Source: Gordonia heveisoli (GTDB lineage: Bacteria; Actinomycetota; Actinomycetes; Mycobacteriales; Mycobacteriaceae). From it: DNA of 39,519 bases. The notes under the pieces are model-generated. The model searched no databases and was not told the origin of the DNA. It saw only the letters and a list, made by a program, of their open reading frames with translations. The stretch covers positions 1 to 39,519 of the forward strand of contig NZ_JASXSH010000027.1 of NCBI RefSeq assembly GCF_030315745.1. The letters run 5' to 3'. The position numbers were made by a program, and so were the translations under genes. Shown here piece by piece: positions 33,374 to 39,519 of the stretch (its first letter is position 1; every line of letters starts with the position of its first letter).

Positions 33374-33484
33374 CCTGGAACCATCGGGGGGGCCTTTCAG
33401 AGGATACGGGGCAACCCGACCAAGGGAATCCCGCATGCGCCAGAATACCACACAGATCGGGTATAGTGGGCGTTCCTGGAACCA
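33372..33484. promoter_or_regulatory. Twin TTCCTGGAACCA sites around the rep promoter
   Basis: The 12-mer TTCCTGGAACCA occurs at 33372-33383 and again at 33473-33484; its core TTCC-T-GGAA is a palindrome. Between them a strong -10, TATAGT (33462-33467), lies 5 bases before the second copy, so a protein bound there would block initiation. No clear -35 is seen. Likely repressor sites of the replication gene; inferred. Confidence 0.55.
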
Positions 33485-33527
33485 CCCACATAACTGCATA
33501 TGACCCCCAATAAGAAATGAGGATAAA

Positions 33528-35780
33528 GTGCAACCCGACCAACAGGTGAAGGTTCTGGCCCGCATTTGGCGCGGTCACACGGGGTGGGTATTCCTCCCGT
33601 GGATACCTGCCGAAAAGGCTCGCGATAAGGAACAGCGGCCATTCCACTGGAATGAAAGCCGAGCATTCCACACCACCGATCTGGAAGCTATCAAGCGGCA
33701 CCTTCGCAAGCATGCCGACGATGACGTGTACTTCACCCCGATGGTGTTCGACGGCGACGACCAGAAGACTCGGCGTAAGGCCCATGCCGTCCTGGCCGCG
33801 ACTGTGCTGTTTGCCGACCTGGACGAAGCCGACCCCCGCGACATCGCCCCTGACAAGGCCCCATCCATTTGGTGGGAGACATCCCCGGGCCGCTATGCCG
33901 GTGTGTGGTTGATGGATAGCCCCCGCGATGGTGCGACACTACCGGGCCGGGAGAACCATCGGATGTCTTCTCACGTCGGGGCTGACCTGTCGGGCTGGGA
34001 CGTGACTCAACTTCTCCGCGTCCCAGGGTCGATGAACAACAAACCCGGCAAAGGCGTTCGTGGCGGCTCCGCGAAGGGCAAGGCCGACACTTACGACTGG
34101 CCGACACTGATGTCAGGAGTACCTGAGGTCCCAGTGCCCAAGGGCATGGATGCTGACGGGATCGCGGACCCCAGTTCAGTTGATCGGGCAGCCGTCCTTG
34201 ACCGCTCGCTTCCATTGCTCAACTCCCTTGTGCGGGAATATCTCCGGGCACCTGACGCTGGGGGCCAGGATCGGTCCGAGGTCTTGTGGCAGATCGAACG
34301 CGAACTGGCCGACGCGGGTTGCACGGTGCCTGAAATCGTGGCGGTAGTACAGCCGACACCCTGGAACAAATACGCGGGACGACCTGACGAATTACACAGG
34401 CTCACAACGGAAGCCGCCAAGGCTGGGGCTATCACCAAGCATCCAGAGTTCTGGGAGTCCAGCAAGATGCTTGCTCACATCCACACGGTGGCAACGGACA
34501 TCGGACGTTCGCCCTGGGCGTTGCTGATGGTCGTCCTTGCCCGTGTGGTGTCCAAGGTCGCTCCCGTTCGCGTCGCAGCCAAAGGGATCGACGGTAGACG
34601 CGGCCTGTCAATGAACCTGGCCGTCGCGGTCCTGGGTGATCCGGGGTCGGGAAAGGGCTCGATCCTGGAAGCCGCCGAATCGCTGGTGGAACTTCCGGAC
34701 GAGGTTCTGGCCCAGTACAACCCGGGGTCCGGCGAAGCCTTCGCAAACCCGTTCAAGGAGTATCGGCCGCGAGACCCGAGCGCGAAGAAGGGTGACCTAC
34801 CGCTACCCCTACAGGCCGATTACGAAGCGGTCTACATGGGTCAGTCGGAGATATCCGAGGTCGCTGCCCGCGCTGCCAGCAATGACAGCCGGTACATGCC
34901 CACCATGTTGAAGGTCGTCATGGGTGAGTCCATCGGGCGCGAAATCGCCAGTGGGGAAACCAACCTGGTTGCCTCTCATCGCTACCGCTACGGGATCGCA
35001 ATCGGTGTCCAGCCGGAAGCCTTCGGCATGTTCGTTGACAACACGGGTCTTGGCTTCCCACAACGGTTCCTCTTCGCCTACGTCCGCGAGCACGGCCAGA
35101 AGCGCAACCGTGACCGAACCGACTACGAACCGCTGGTGGATATCCCCGACGATCCCGAACTGTCCCACCCGGTCTTCACCCCAATGGGCAAGCCGCGTCC
35201 GTACAGCGAACTACGGGGCATGGACTACCCCCGAGTGATCCGAGACGACTTCGACGACCTCGACGATGCCCAGGCTGTCGGAGCGGTGAACAAGTACGAC
35301 ACCCACATCCGATTCATCCAGATGAAGGTCGCGGCGGCTCTGGCGTGGATGCACGGCGAAACCGACGCGGTGTCCATCGAACGCTGGAACCAGGCCCAGA
35401 TCGTCATTGAGGTATCCAAGCGGGCACGCGGACGCGCCTTGTCGGACTACTACCAGTCCCGGGGCAGCGCACAGACCCAGGCGATGCACACTCGCGCACG
35501 GGGCCAGCGCCGAGCCGAAGACCGCGCCCAAGCTGACCGCATAGAGGCCGCCGCCGAAAAGATGTGGACGGCCTACAACCAGGAGGCTGACGGCAAAGCG
35601 GTGTCGGCTGGATGGTTCACGAACAAGCTCACCGCCGATCTTCGGGGATATCGCGAAGACGCCTTGGAACTTCTGGTGAAGGGGTCGGCGGATCGTCCCG
35701 CAAGGCTCAAGAAGACGGACCCCCGCAAGGCACGCAATGGCAAGGTGGCGGTCTACTACGAATCCAAGGTGACAAGGTGA
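33528..35780 (+). CDS. Replication protein: RepB-like primase fused to a P-loop helicase
   Basis: The 750-residue protein has an N-terminal primase domain with the metal-binding pair D97 and D99 (LFADLDEAD), then SPGRYAGVW (119-127) and LLRVPGSMNNKP (162-173), as in RepB/PrimPol-type primases. The second half is an ATPase with a Walker A GDPGSGKGS near 370-378, and a predominantly helical C-terminus rich in Arg/Glu. Such fusions initiate replication of plasmids and phage satellites. Start GTG with ATGAGGA upstream; the promoter has a repeated operator. The gene ends inside a tandem CAAGGTGA repeat, the first half of the probable origin. Confidence 0.88.
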   Translation: MQPDQQVKVLARIWRGHTGWVFLPWIPAEKARDKEQRPFHWNESRAFHTTDLEAIKRHLRKHADDDVYFTPMVFDGDDQKTRRKAHAVLAATVLFADLDEADPRDIAPDKAPSIWWETSPGRYAGVWLMDSPRDGATLPGRENHRMSSHVGADLSGWDVTQLLRVPGSMNNKPGKGVRGGSAKGKADTYDWPTLMSGVPEVPVPKGMDADGIADPSSVDRAAVLDRSLPLLNSLVREYLRAPDAGGQDRSEVLWQIERELADAGCTVPEIVAVVQPTPWNKYAGRPDELHRLTTEAAKAGAITKHPEFWESSKMLAHIHTVATDIGRSPWALLMVVLARVVSKVAPVRVAAKGIDGRRGLSMNLAVAVLGDPGSGKGSILEAAESLVELPDEVLAQYNPGSGEAFANPFKEYRPRDPSAKKGDLPLPLQADYEAVYMGQSEISEVAARAASNDSRYMPTMLKVVMGESIGREIASGETNLVASHRYRYGIAIGVQPEAFGMFVDNTGLGFPQRFLFAYVREHGQKRNRDRTDYEPLVDIPDDPELSHPVFTPMGKPRPYSELRGMDYPRVIRDDFDDLDDAQAVGAVNKYDTHIRFIQMKVAAALAWMHGETDAVSIERWNQAQIVIEVSKRARGRALSDYYQSRGSAQTQAMHTRARGQRRAEDRAQADRIEAAAEKMWTAYNQEADGKAVSAGWFTNKLTADLRGYREDALELLVKGSADRPARLKKTDPRKARNGKVAVYYESKVTR

Positions 35781-35924
35781 CAAGGTGACAGCATGGTCAC
35801 GCGGAATCGGTCAGAAATGGCGACGAATCGGGACATATACGCACGTAGCCAGTTTTTCTTCTTCTTCCTGAATATATGCGATTCTGCGACAGTGGGTCAA
35901 GGTGACCGTCACCTTGTCACCTTG
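35765..35924. other. Probable replication origin: CAAGGTGA iterons around an AT-rich tract
   Basis: CAAGGTGA occurs three times in tandem at 35765-35788, once more at 35898-35905, and twice inverted (TCACCTTG) at 35909-35916 and 35917-35924. Between the clusters lies an AT-rich stretch: 20 of 30 bases at 35851-35880 are A or T, including a long pyrimidine run. Iterons beside the rep gene and flanking an easily melted tract are the classic initiator-type origin. Assignment is inferred. Confidence 0.65.
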
Positions 35925-35997
35925 GACCAACACAAGAGACTTCCGGTCACGGTGGCCGGTTGAAAGTGCCCGCGATGGGCAAGAAGGAAGGTTGACC

Positions 35998-36198
35998 ATG
36001 AGTAACCAGGCGAATGACTGGGGCGATGTCGATAGTCGCTTCATCGGTGTGGAACCCGACGCGCTGAGTCAGGGCGGTAATGCGGATGACGGCTCCGATC
36101 GTGCGGTGGCCAAGTTCCCAATGGGCCAGGGGTCGGTTGTTATCGACAACGATCGCGACGGACTGACCGCGTTCGTGACCGCCCGAATCGAGGAGTGA
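35998..36198 (+). CDS. Small acidic protein of unknown function
   Basis: A 66-residue acidic protein (many Asp/Glu) starting at an ATG with AGGAAGG 8 bases upstream. The frame is open about 96 bases further 5', but that overlaps the iteron cluster. It has no recognisable domain; the C-terminal half (KFPMGQGSVVIDNDRDGL) may form a small beta sheet. Its stop TGA overlaps the next start as TGATG, so it is the first gene of a coupled chain leading to the scaffold-like protein. Confidence 0.65.
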   Translation: MSNQANDWGDVDSRFIGVEPDALSQGGNADDGSDRAVAKFPMGQGSVVIDNDRDGLTAFVTARIEE

Positions 36199-36305
36199 TG
36201 TCGTGGCGAATGGACGACGCGGTACGCGGGGCAGTGGCCGAGGTTCTGGCAGTGCTGGCCCTAGCCCTGCCGATCTGGCTGGCGTTCAGCCTGGTGTGGT
36301 CGTGA
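36198..36305 (+). CDS. Hidden 35-residue single-pass membrane miniprotein
   Basis: ATG at 36198 overlaps the previous stop (TGATG) and its own stop TGA at 36303-36305 overlaps a GTG in the next frame (GTGA). The product starts MSWRMDDAVRGAV and then has about 21 hydrophobic residues (EVLAVLALALPIWLAFSLVW). In this frame 28 of 34 codons after the ATG end in G or C; in the competing frame (from GTG 36203) only 16 of 33 do, so codon use supports this frame. GAGGAG lies only 2 bases before the ATG but 7 bases before the GTG, which speaks the other way. Function unknown; its form recalls small holin-like or membrane-regulator peptides. Confidence 0.55.
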   Translation: MSWRMDDAVRGAVAEVLAVLALALPIWLAFSLVWS

Positions 36306-36529
36306 CTGACAGCGCGCTGGGTGCGCCGGGTATGCGGGCACTACAGGCAGAGCGGGCCAAGAACGCACAGCTACGGCACCAGCTGACAAGCACGCGGAAG
36401 GAACTACGGCGGGCACAGCGACAGGTGAAGTGGTTGAGCCGCACGGTATTACGAGCAAGCAACAGGATGGTGGACACCCTGGAAGCGGTGGCACTGATGG
36501 ACAAGGAAGAAGGTAAGAGCAATGGCTGA
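36302..36529 (+). CDS. Short coiled-coil protein of the coupled cluster
   Basis: From GTG 36302 the protein has 75 residues with a heptad-like basic helix (RALQAERAKNAQLRHQLTST, KELRRAQRQVKWLSRTVL) and an acidic end. A longer form from GTG 36203 (108 residues, with a Gly/Ser-rich head) is possible because GAGGAG stands 7 bases before it, but codon use favours the membrane miniprotein in that part. It overlaps the next gene by eight bases (ATGGCTGA). A structural or regulatory partner of the scaffold-like protein is plausible. Confidence 0.6.
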   Translation: MTDSALGAPGMRALQAERAKNAQLRHQLTSTRKELRRAQRQVKWLSRTVLRASNRMVDTLEAVALMDKEEGKSNG

Positions 36530-36980
36530 CAACAACTCTGACGAACTGTCGGGCGCGAATGCGGGTACTGACCAGGGTCAGGCAGGCACAGGCGAACAGA
36601 GCGGCGGCAACGATCGCGAAGCGCGGTACCGCGTCGAACGCAATGAAGCACGGGCAGAGGCCGAACGACTGGCTGGTGTGGTCGAAGGACTTCAGCGCGC
36701 GGCGGTGGAAGCGGCACTGGGCGACGACGTGCGGGCTGAAGCGTTCTGGGCAGGGCGCGGCGACGCTGGCCTGGATGGTCTGCTGACCGACGACGGCACG
36801 GTGGATGTCGCGGCGGTCGGTGCTGCGGTGCAGGACGTACGCGAACGGTTCGGGATCGTGGATGGTCCACGTCGTCCGATGGTGGATCACACCCAGGGTC
36901 AGAACGTCGATGGGGTGGACGCTGCGGTGGACGCGGACGAAGCCTGGAAGGGTGCATTCGCTCCACGAATCGACGCCTGA
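36522..36980 (+). CDS. Scaffold-like capsid assembly protein
   Basis: The 152-residue, acidic, Gln/Gly/Asp-rich protein has a disordered start, a coiled-coil helix (REARYRVERNEARAEAERLA, VVEGLQRAAVEAAL) and a C-terminal segment with DVRERFGIVDGPR that looks like the capsid-binding end of phage scaffolding proteins. These guide capsid assembly and are lost from the mature particle. Position in front of the capsid gene agrees, although 403 non-coding bases lie between, more than usual. Confidence 0.65.
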   Translation: MADNNSDELSGANAGTDQGQAGTGEQSGGNDREARYRVERNEARAEAERLAGVVEGLQRAAVEAALGDDVRAEAFWAGRGDAGLDGLLTDDGTVDVAAVGAAVQDVRERFGIVDGPRRPMVDHTQGQNVDGVDAAVDADEAWKGAFAPRIDA

Positions 36981-37383
36981 CCAGGGGTGGGGGATACCCC
37001 CTTGCGAGGTGTTTCGCGCCCCCGGTAGGCATTACCGCTCCCTGTTTTTACGGCTGCGGGAGATTTCAGCGCATACGCGAGGGAATGCCTTACTCGGGCT
37101 CATAATTGAATAAAGGGAATTGCTCGCCGCGGTTATATGGCGGGCATTTCCTGAGTTGAGAATAGTTCTGATATTGTTGTCTTATCCCGTCAGTGGCGGG
37201 TGTGGAAGAGCTGGACGCGATTCCACCTGATGCTCATTAATTCGTTTGCTTACGTGGCGGCTATTGGCTTGCCTGCCTCGTTGTCCTTTGCGAATTGATT
37301 GCAGCTCGGTGGGGTCGCGTTCTTTTCGTTTCCCCACACCCACCGCACCGTCCGGTGTGGTCTGACTACTGAATGAGGAAACA
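36981..37383. other. Gene-free stretch before the capsid gene
   Basis: I see no coding sequence in these 403 bases, which are more AT-rich than their surroundings. They hold a GGGGG-ATA-CCCCC hairpin near 36990, a strong imperfect hairpin (37116-37128 with 37139-37151, 13 positions with one T-T mismatch) and a GC hairpin with a GTCC loop close to the capsid ribosome binding site. A late promoter, an attenuator or a packaging signal are possible. Confidence 0.5.
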
Positions 37384-38223
37384 ATGGCTACCGCAACAAC
37401 CAACAACACCGCGAAGGCATGGCACCCCGATGTCGAGACCTTCGCGCCGACCGACATCGTTCCCGACGCGCTGATCGTGCAGGCGTCCACGAAGGCCGCG
37501 ACCGTGGAGGGTGATGAAATTGCCGTGAGAGTGGCCTACGTGGCCGACGATGACGCCCAGGTGACCGCTGAGGGGGCTGAAATCCCCGAATCCGATCCGG
37601 CCCTGTCCGAAGCCCTGGCCTACACCAGCAAGGTGACCCAGCTTGTCCGCGTATCGCGCGAACAGTGGGAGCAGAACGGCACCGCCGACCAGTTGGCCAA
37701 GAGCGTCAAGCGAGCGATTACGAAGCGCGCCGACGCGCTTTTTGTGTCCCAGGTTGCCCCGACCTCGCCCGCCGTCGCCCCGGTCGCCGGTCTGGTCAAC
37801 ATCGCTGGTGTGGTCGCTGGTGATCCGGTCGTGGACAACCTCGATTCGCTGATCGACTTGGAAACCGAACTTCGTGCGAACGGTGCCAATCCCACCCACC
37901 TGATCCTCGATCCAGTAGGGTTCGCGGCCCTCAGGAAATTGAAAACCGCTGCGAACAGCAACGCCAGCCTGATCGGTGCAGGCGTGACTGACGCCCAGAA
38001 GCTCCTGCTGTCGATCCCGGTCCTGGTCAGTGCAGCGGTTCCCGCGTCGTCGGGTCTGTTCATCGACTCCGCCGAAGTCATCTCCGCTTACGGCGAAATC
38101 CAGGTGGCCACCAGCACCGACGCCTACTTCAACTCCGACTCGATCGCCATCCGTGCGACCTGGCGTGTGGGCCACGTAGTCCCGCGTGCCAACCGGGTCG
38201 GCAAGTTCACCATCGGTGAGTGA
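37384..38223 (+). CDS. HK97-type major capsid protein
   Basis: The 279-residue protein has the HK97 fold pattern. A short N-arm is followed by AVRVAYVADDDAQVTAEGAE and a long spine helix region (RVSREQWEQ...), and the P-domain block HLILDPVGFAALRKLK. The C-terminal block ends PVLVSAAVPASSGLFIDSAE...FNSDSIAIRATWRVGHVVPR, typical of the family. No protease or long delta-domain is present, so maturation would use the separate scaffold. ATG with GAGGA 5 bases upstream. A strong terminator follows, which suggests high-level, independent expression. It forms the shell of the particle. Confidence 0.9.
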   Translation: MATATTNNTAKAWHPDVETFAPTDIVPDALIVQASTKAATVEGDEIAVRVAYVADDDAQVTAEGAEIPESDPALSEALAYTSKVTQLVRVSREQWEQNGTADQLAKSVKRAITKRADALFVSQVAPTSPAVAPVAGLVNIAGVVAGDPVVDNLDSLIDLETELRANGANPTHLILDPVGFAALRKLKTAANSNASLIGAGVTDAQKLLLSIPVLVSAAVPASSGLFIDSAEVISAYGEIQVATSTDAYFNSDSIAIRATWRVGHVVPRANRVGKFTIGE

Positions 38224-38230
38224 TTGACCT

Positions 38231-38279
38231 GGCCCCGGGCACATACAACCCTCCGTGTGCGCCCGGGGCCTTCCTCTTT
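38231..38279 (+). terminator. Strong terminator after the capsid gene
   Basis: GGCCCCGGGC (38231-38240) pairs with GCCCGGGGCC (38261-38270), with ACA/TGT adding inner pairs, followed by TTCCTCTTT. It sets the relative amount of capsid and connector transcripts. Confidence 0.85.
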
Positions 38280-38297
38280 GAAAGGCATTGAGCACCA

Positions 38298-38774
38298 ATG
38301 ACTTCAGCACTACCCACACCACCGATCCAGTTCAGCGATCTGAGTCCATTCGATGACGACCTGACCGAAGACCAGGCCACCCCGATGATCCGATCCGCCT
38401 GGGCACGTGCCATCAGCGTGGCCCCCTGCCTGGGCACCGGATACCCCAGCCTGACGCCGGTCCAACAGGAAATCATCCGCGACGTACTGCGCGGTGCTGT
38501 ACTCCGCTGGGCTGAACGTGGCTCTGGCGCTGTGTCACAGCGGACAGCCGGTGACTACGCCGAAACGCTGAAAGGCAGTAGCGGAGGACTGTTCCAGCCC
38601 CAGGAAATCCGCGACCTGACCGACATCTGTGCCGAGCACAAGCGACGCCCCCGGGCGACCACCATTCTGACGGGTGACAACCGGGGTCCAGGCGTACCGG
38701 AGGTCCACCCGTTCCTTCTGGGCGAAGACGCCGACTACATGGGCAACCCGCTACACGGCGGGTCGGACTGGTGA
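38298..38774 (+). CDS. Head-tail adaptor-like protein
   Basis: The 158-residue protein has a helical N-terminus (LTEDQATPMIRSAWARAIS) and an internal helix pair (QQEIIRDVLRGAVLRWAERG, ...SQRTAGDYAET) resembling the Gp15/Gp42-type adaptors placed after capsid genes in siphophages of actinobacteria. It would attach below the portal ring. Its stop overlaps the next start as GTGA. Assignment is by position and general pattern, so moderate. Confidence 0.7.
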   Translation: MTSALPTPPIQFSDLSPFDDDLTEDQATPMIRSAWARAISVAPCLGTGYPSLTPVQQEIIRDVLRGAVLRWAERGSGAVSQRTAGDYAETLKGSSGGLFQPQEIRDLTDICAEHKRRPRATTILTGDNRGPGVPEVHPFLLGEDADYMGNPLHGGSDW

Positions 38775-39118
38775 AGGCTCGAATCCCCGTCCAGCACTTG
38801 CCATTCCTCGACGGCGGCGAAGACGACTACGGGAACACCATCGAGGAGTGGGGCGACCCAATCGACCGGAAGTGCTATGGCTTCAACTTCCCCGACAGTC
38901 AGGAACCACTCACCGAAGGCCACAACCGGCTGGTGGTCGATCGCGTCATGTTGACTCCCCGATCGTGGGTCGATCAGGTCGGTAGCCGGGACCGCTTCCG
39001 TCTGCCCGACGAGCCAGACACCATGTATGAAGTCCAGGGTGTGCCTGGCTCCGGCAAGTACAACCCGCTGGGCTGGCACCCCGGTGGTGTGGTCCCACTT
39101 CAGCGGGTGGACGGATGA
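38771..39118 (+). CDS. Head-tail stopper-like protein
   Basis: A 115-residue, beta-rich protein from a GTG that overlaps the previous stop by four bases. It carries a short segment GNTIEEWGDPIDRKCYGFNF and an end PLGWHPGGVVPLQRVDG, in the style of the neck stopper proteins (gp16/HK97 gp7 group) that close the head after DNA packaging. Overlaps the next gene by ATGA. Family assignment rests mainly on position and size. Confidence 0.65.
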   Translation: MKARIPVQHLPFLDGGEDDYGNTIEEWGDPIDRKCYGFNFPDSQEPLTEGHNRLVVDRVMLTPRSWVDQVGSRDRFRLPDEPDTMYEVQGVPGSGKYNPLGWHPGGVVPLQRVDG

Positions 39119-39501
39119 AGCCCACGCCGCCCGCGCTGCTGACGATGATGAAAGTCATTGGCTCACAGTCCGTTCTGCCCGTACACGACGACGTACCGGC
39201 GCGGAGGCCGGCGGAGTTCATCCAGGTGTCACTGACCGGGGGAACCGAAGACCGGACCGGCGTCCTGGCCACACCGACATTCACCATCGCGGTCTACGCG
39301 CTCGATCAGGGACGCGCCGAAATGCTGGCCGGTCTGGTCCTCGCGCTGGTGAAGTCCAGCCAGTACCGCGTCGTGGGCCAGGTCCAGGTACGCGGCTGGC
39401 AGACCACCGCGCTACCGGCCCCGTCACCAGACCCCCGTGTGGCCGACCGCCGCCGCTGGACATTCACCGGATCACTGGGGATGAGCAATGTTCGACACTG
39501 A
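39115..39501 (+). CDS. Tail terminator-like protein
   Basis: The 128-residue protein starts with a helix (PPALLTMMKVIGSQ), then beta strands FIQVSLTGGTEDRTGV and PTFTIAVYALDQGRAEMLAG, ending with a strand pattern RRRWTFTGSLG usual in tail terminator or minor tail proteins of siphophages. It would cap the tail tube and join it to the neck. Its ATG overlaps the previous stop (ATGA), so the three connector genes are translationally coupled. That tail-joining genes follow the capsid means the element builds at least the head-neck part itself. Confidence 0.65.
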   Translation: MKPTPPALLTMMKVIGSQSVLPVHDDVPARRPAEFIQVSLTGGTEDRTGVLATPTFTIAVYALDQGRAEMLAGLVLALVKSSQYRVVGQVQVRGWQTTALPAPSPDPRVADRRRWTFTGSLGMSNVRH

Positions 39502-39519
39502 AGGGGCCACCGATGAACG
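39488..39519 (+). CDS. Start of the next gene, cut by the window end
   Basis: ATG at 39488 opens a frame (MFDTEGATDE...) that overlaps the previous gene by 14 bases and runs off the end. In siphophage order a tail tube protein would come here. Too little is present to assign it. Confidence 0.4.
   Translation, partial: MFDTEGATDE

Larger units (their letters stand above)
31282..39519. mobile_element. Integrated phage-satellite-like element (left part)
   Basis: Ordered modules: integrase next to tRNA-Gly, excisionase, a replication primase-helicase, an iteron cluster, small coupled genes, scaffold-like protein, HK97-type capsid and head-tail connector proteins. The capsid gene is not preceded by terminase, portal or protease genes, unlike ordinary siphoprophages. 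The right boundary is outside the window, so such genes could lie further on. It may be a capsid-encoding satellite relying on a helper phage, or a compact or rearranged prophage. Confidence 0.8.

Noticed and set aside
36203..36301. The Gly/Ser-rich head of a longer 108-residue coiled-coil protein
   Set aside because: Third-position GC falls to 16 of 33 codons in this part while the overlapping membrane miniprotein frame has 28 of 34. I keep it only as an alternative because the ribosome binding site spacing favours it.
31282..39519. Second copy of the tRNA-Gly 3' end (right attachment site)
   Set aside because: I looked for the T-arm/acceptor sequence downstream and found none, so the right junction must be outside the window.
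1..39519. CRISPR arrays, rRNA genes, insertion sequences
   Set aside because: No regularly spaced repeats with unique spacers, no rRNA signature and no transposase or flanking inverted repeats were found.

Overview
The window looks like chromosomal DNA of a mycolic-acid actinobacterium (order Mycobacteriales; a Gordonia- or Rhodococcus-like genome is the best guess) carrying an integrated phage-satellite-like element at its right end. The case rests on high GC with many GTG starts, an EphD-type hydrolase/SDR fusion, a WS/DGAT wax-ester/triglyceride synthase, an F420-type deazaflavin nitroreductase-family protein, a KshA-like Rieske oxygenase, and two gene pairs whose order I recall from Mycobacterium tuberculosis: dcd-udgA (Rv0321-Rv0322) and alaT/aspC beside the large Fe-S reductase (Rv0337c-Rv0338c).

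Layout. 1-297: no gene, but an inverted-repeat-rich stretch that could be a structured RNA. 298-2763: hxlR-type regulator plus LLM-class flavin oxidoreductase, divergent from a pirin gene. 2829-5839: TetR regulator divergent from a Rieske oxygenase/DapB-like dehydrogenase operon. 5886-8418: SDR and a StyA-like FAD monooxygenase on the minus strand. 8566-12873: membrane acyltransferase with SGNH domain, SanA/YdcF-type protein, WS/DGAT acyltransferase. 13100-17835: heterodisulfide-reductase-like membrane Fe-S protein with an unusual repeated lysine-rich tail, then alaT. 18030-21894: ephD, a ferritin-like PF10118 protein and a PDR/VanB reductase, apparently one operon. 21942-24976: MFS exporter with its TetR regulator, then a MerR regulator. 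24997-28966: degenerate Hsp70-like membrane protein, udgA, dcd. 29167-31143: exported protein and deazaflavin nitroreductase family protein. 31208-31281: tRNA-Gly(CCC).

From just after tRNA-Gly to the end of the window lies the left part of an integrated element: a tyrosine integrase abutting the tRNA, a two-HTH excisionase, a primase-helicase replication protein, an iteron cluster flanking an AT-rich tract (probable origin), a chain of overlapping small genes including a hidden 35-residue membrane miniprotein, a scaffold-like protein, an HK97-type major capsid protein and head-tail connector proteins. No terminase, portal or protease gene stands in front of the capsid gene, so the element resembles a capsid-encoding satellite more than an ordinary prophage; its right end is outside the window.

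Regulation readable from sequence: several genes (hxlR, tetR at 3485, alaT, tetR at 23579, merR, dcd, the nitroreductase-family gene) have no ribosome binding site but a -10-like hexamer 6-7 bases before the start codon, suggesting leaderless mRNAs. Candidate operators are visible between divergent regulator/target pairs, and a repeated 12-mer flanks the replication-gene promoter of the element.
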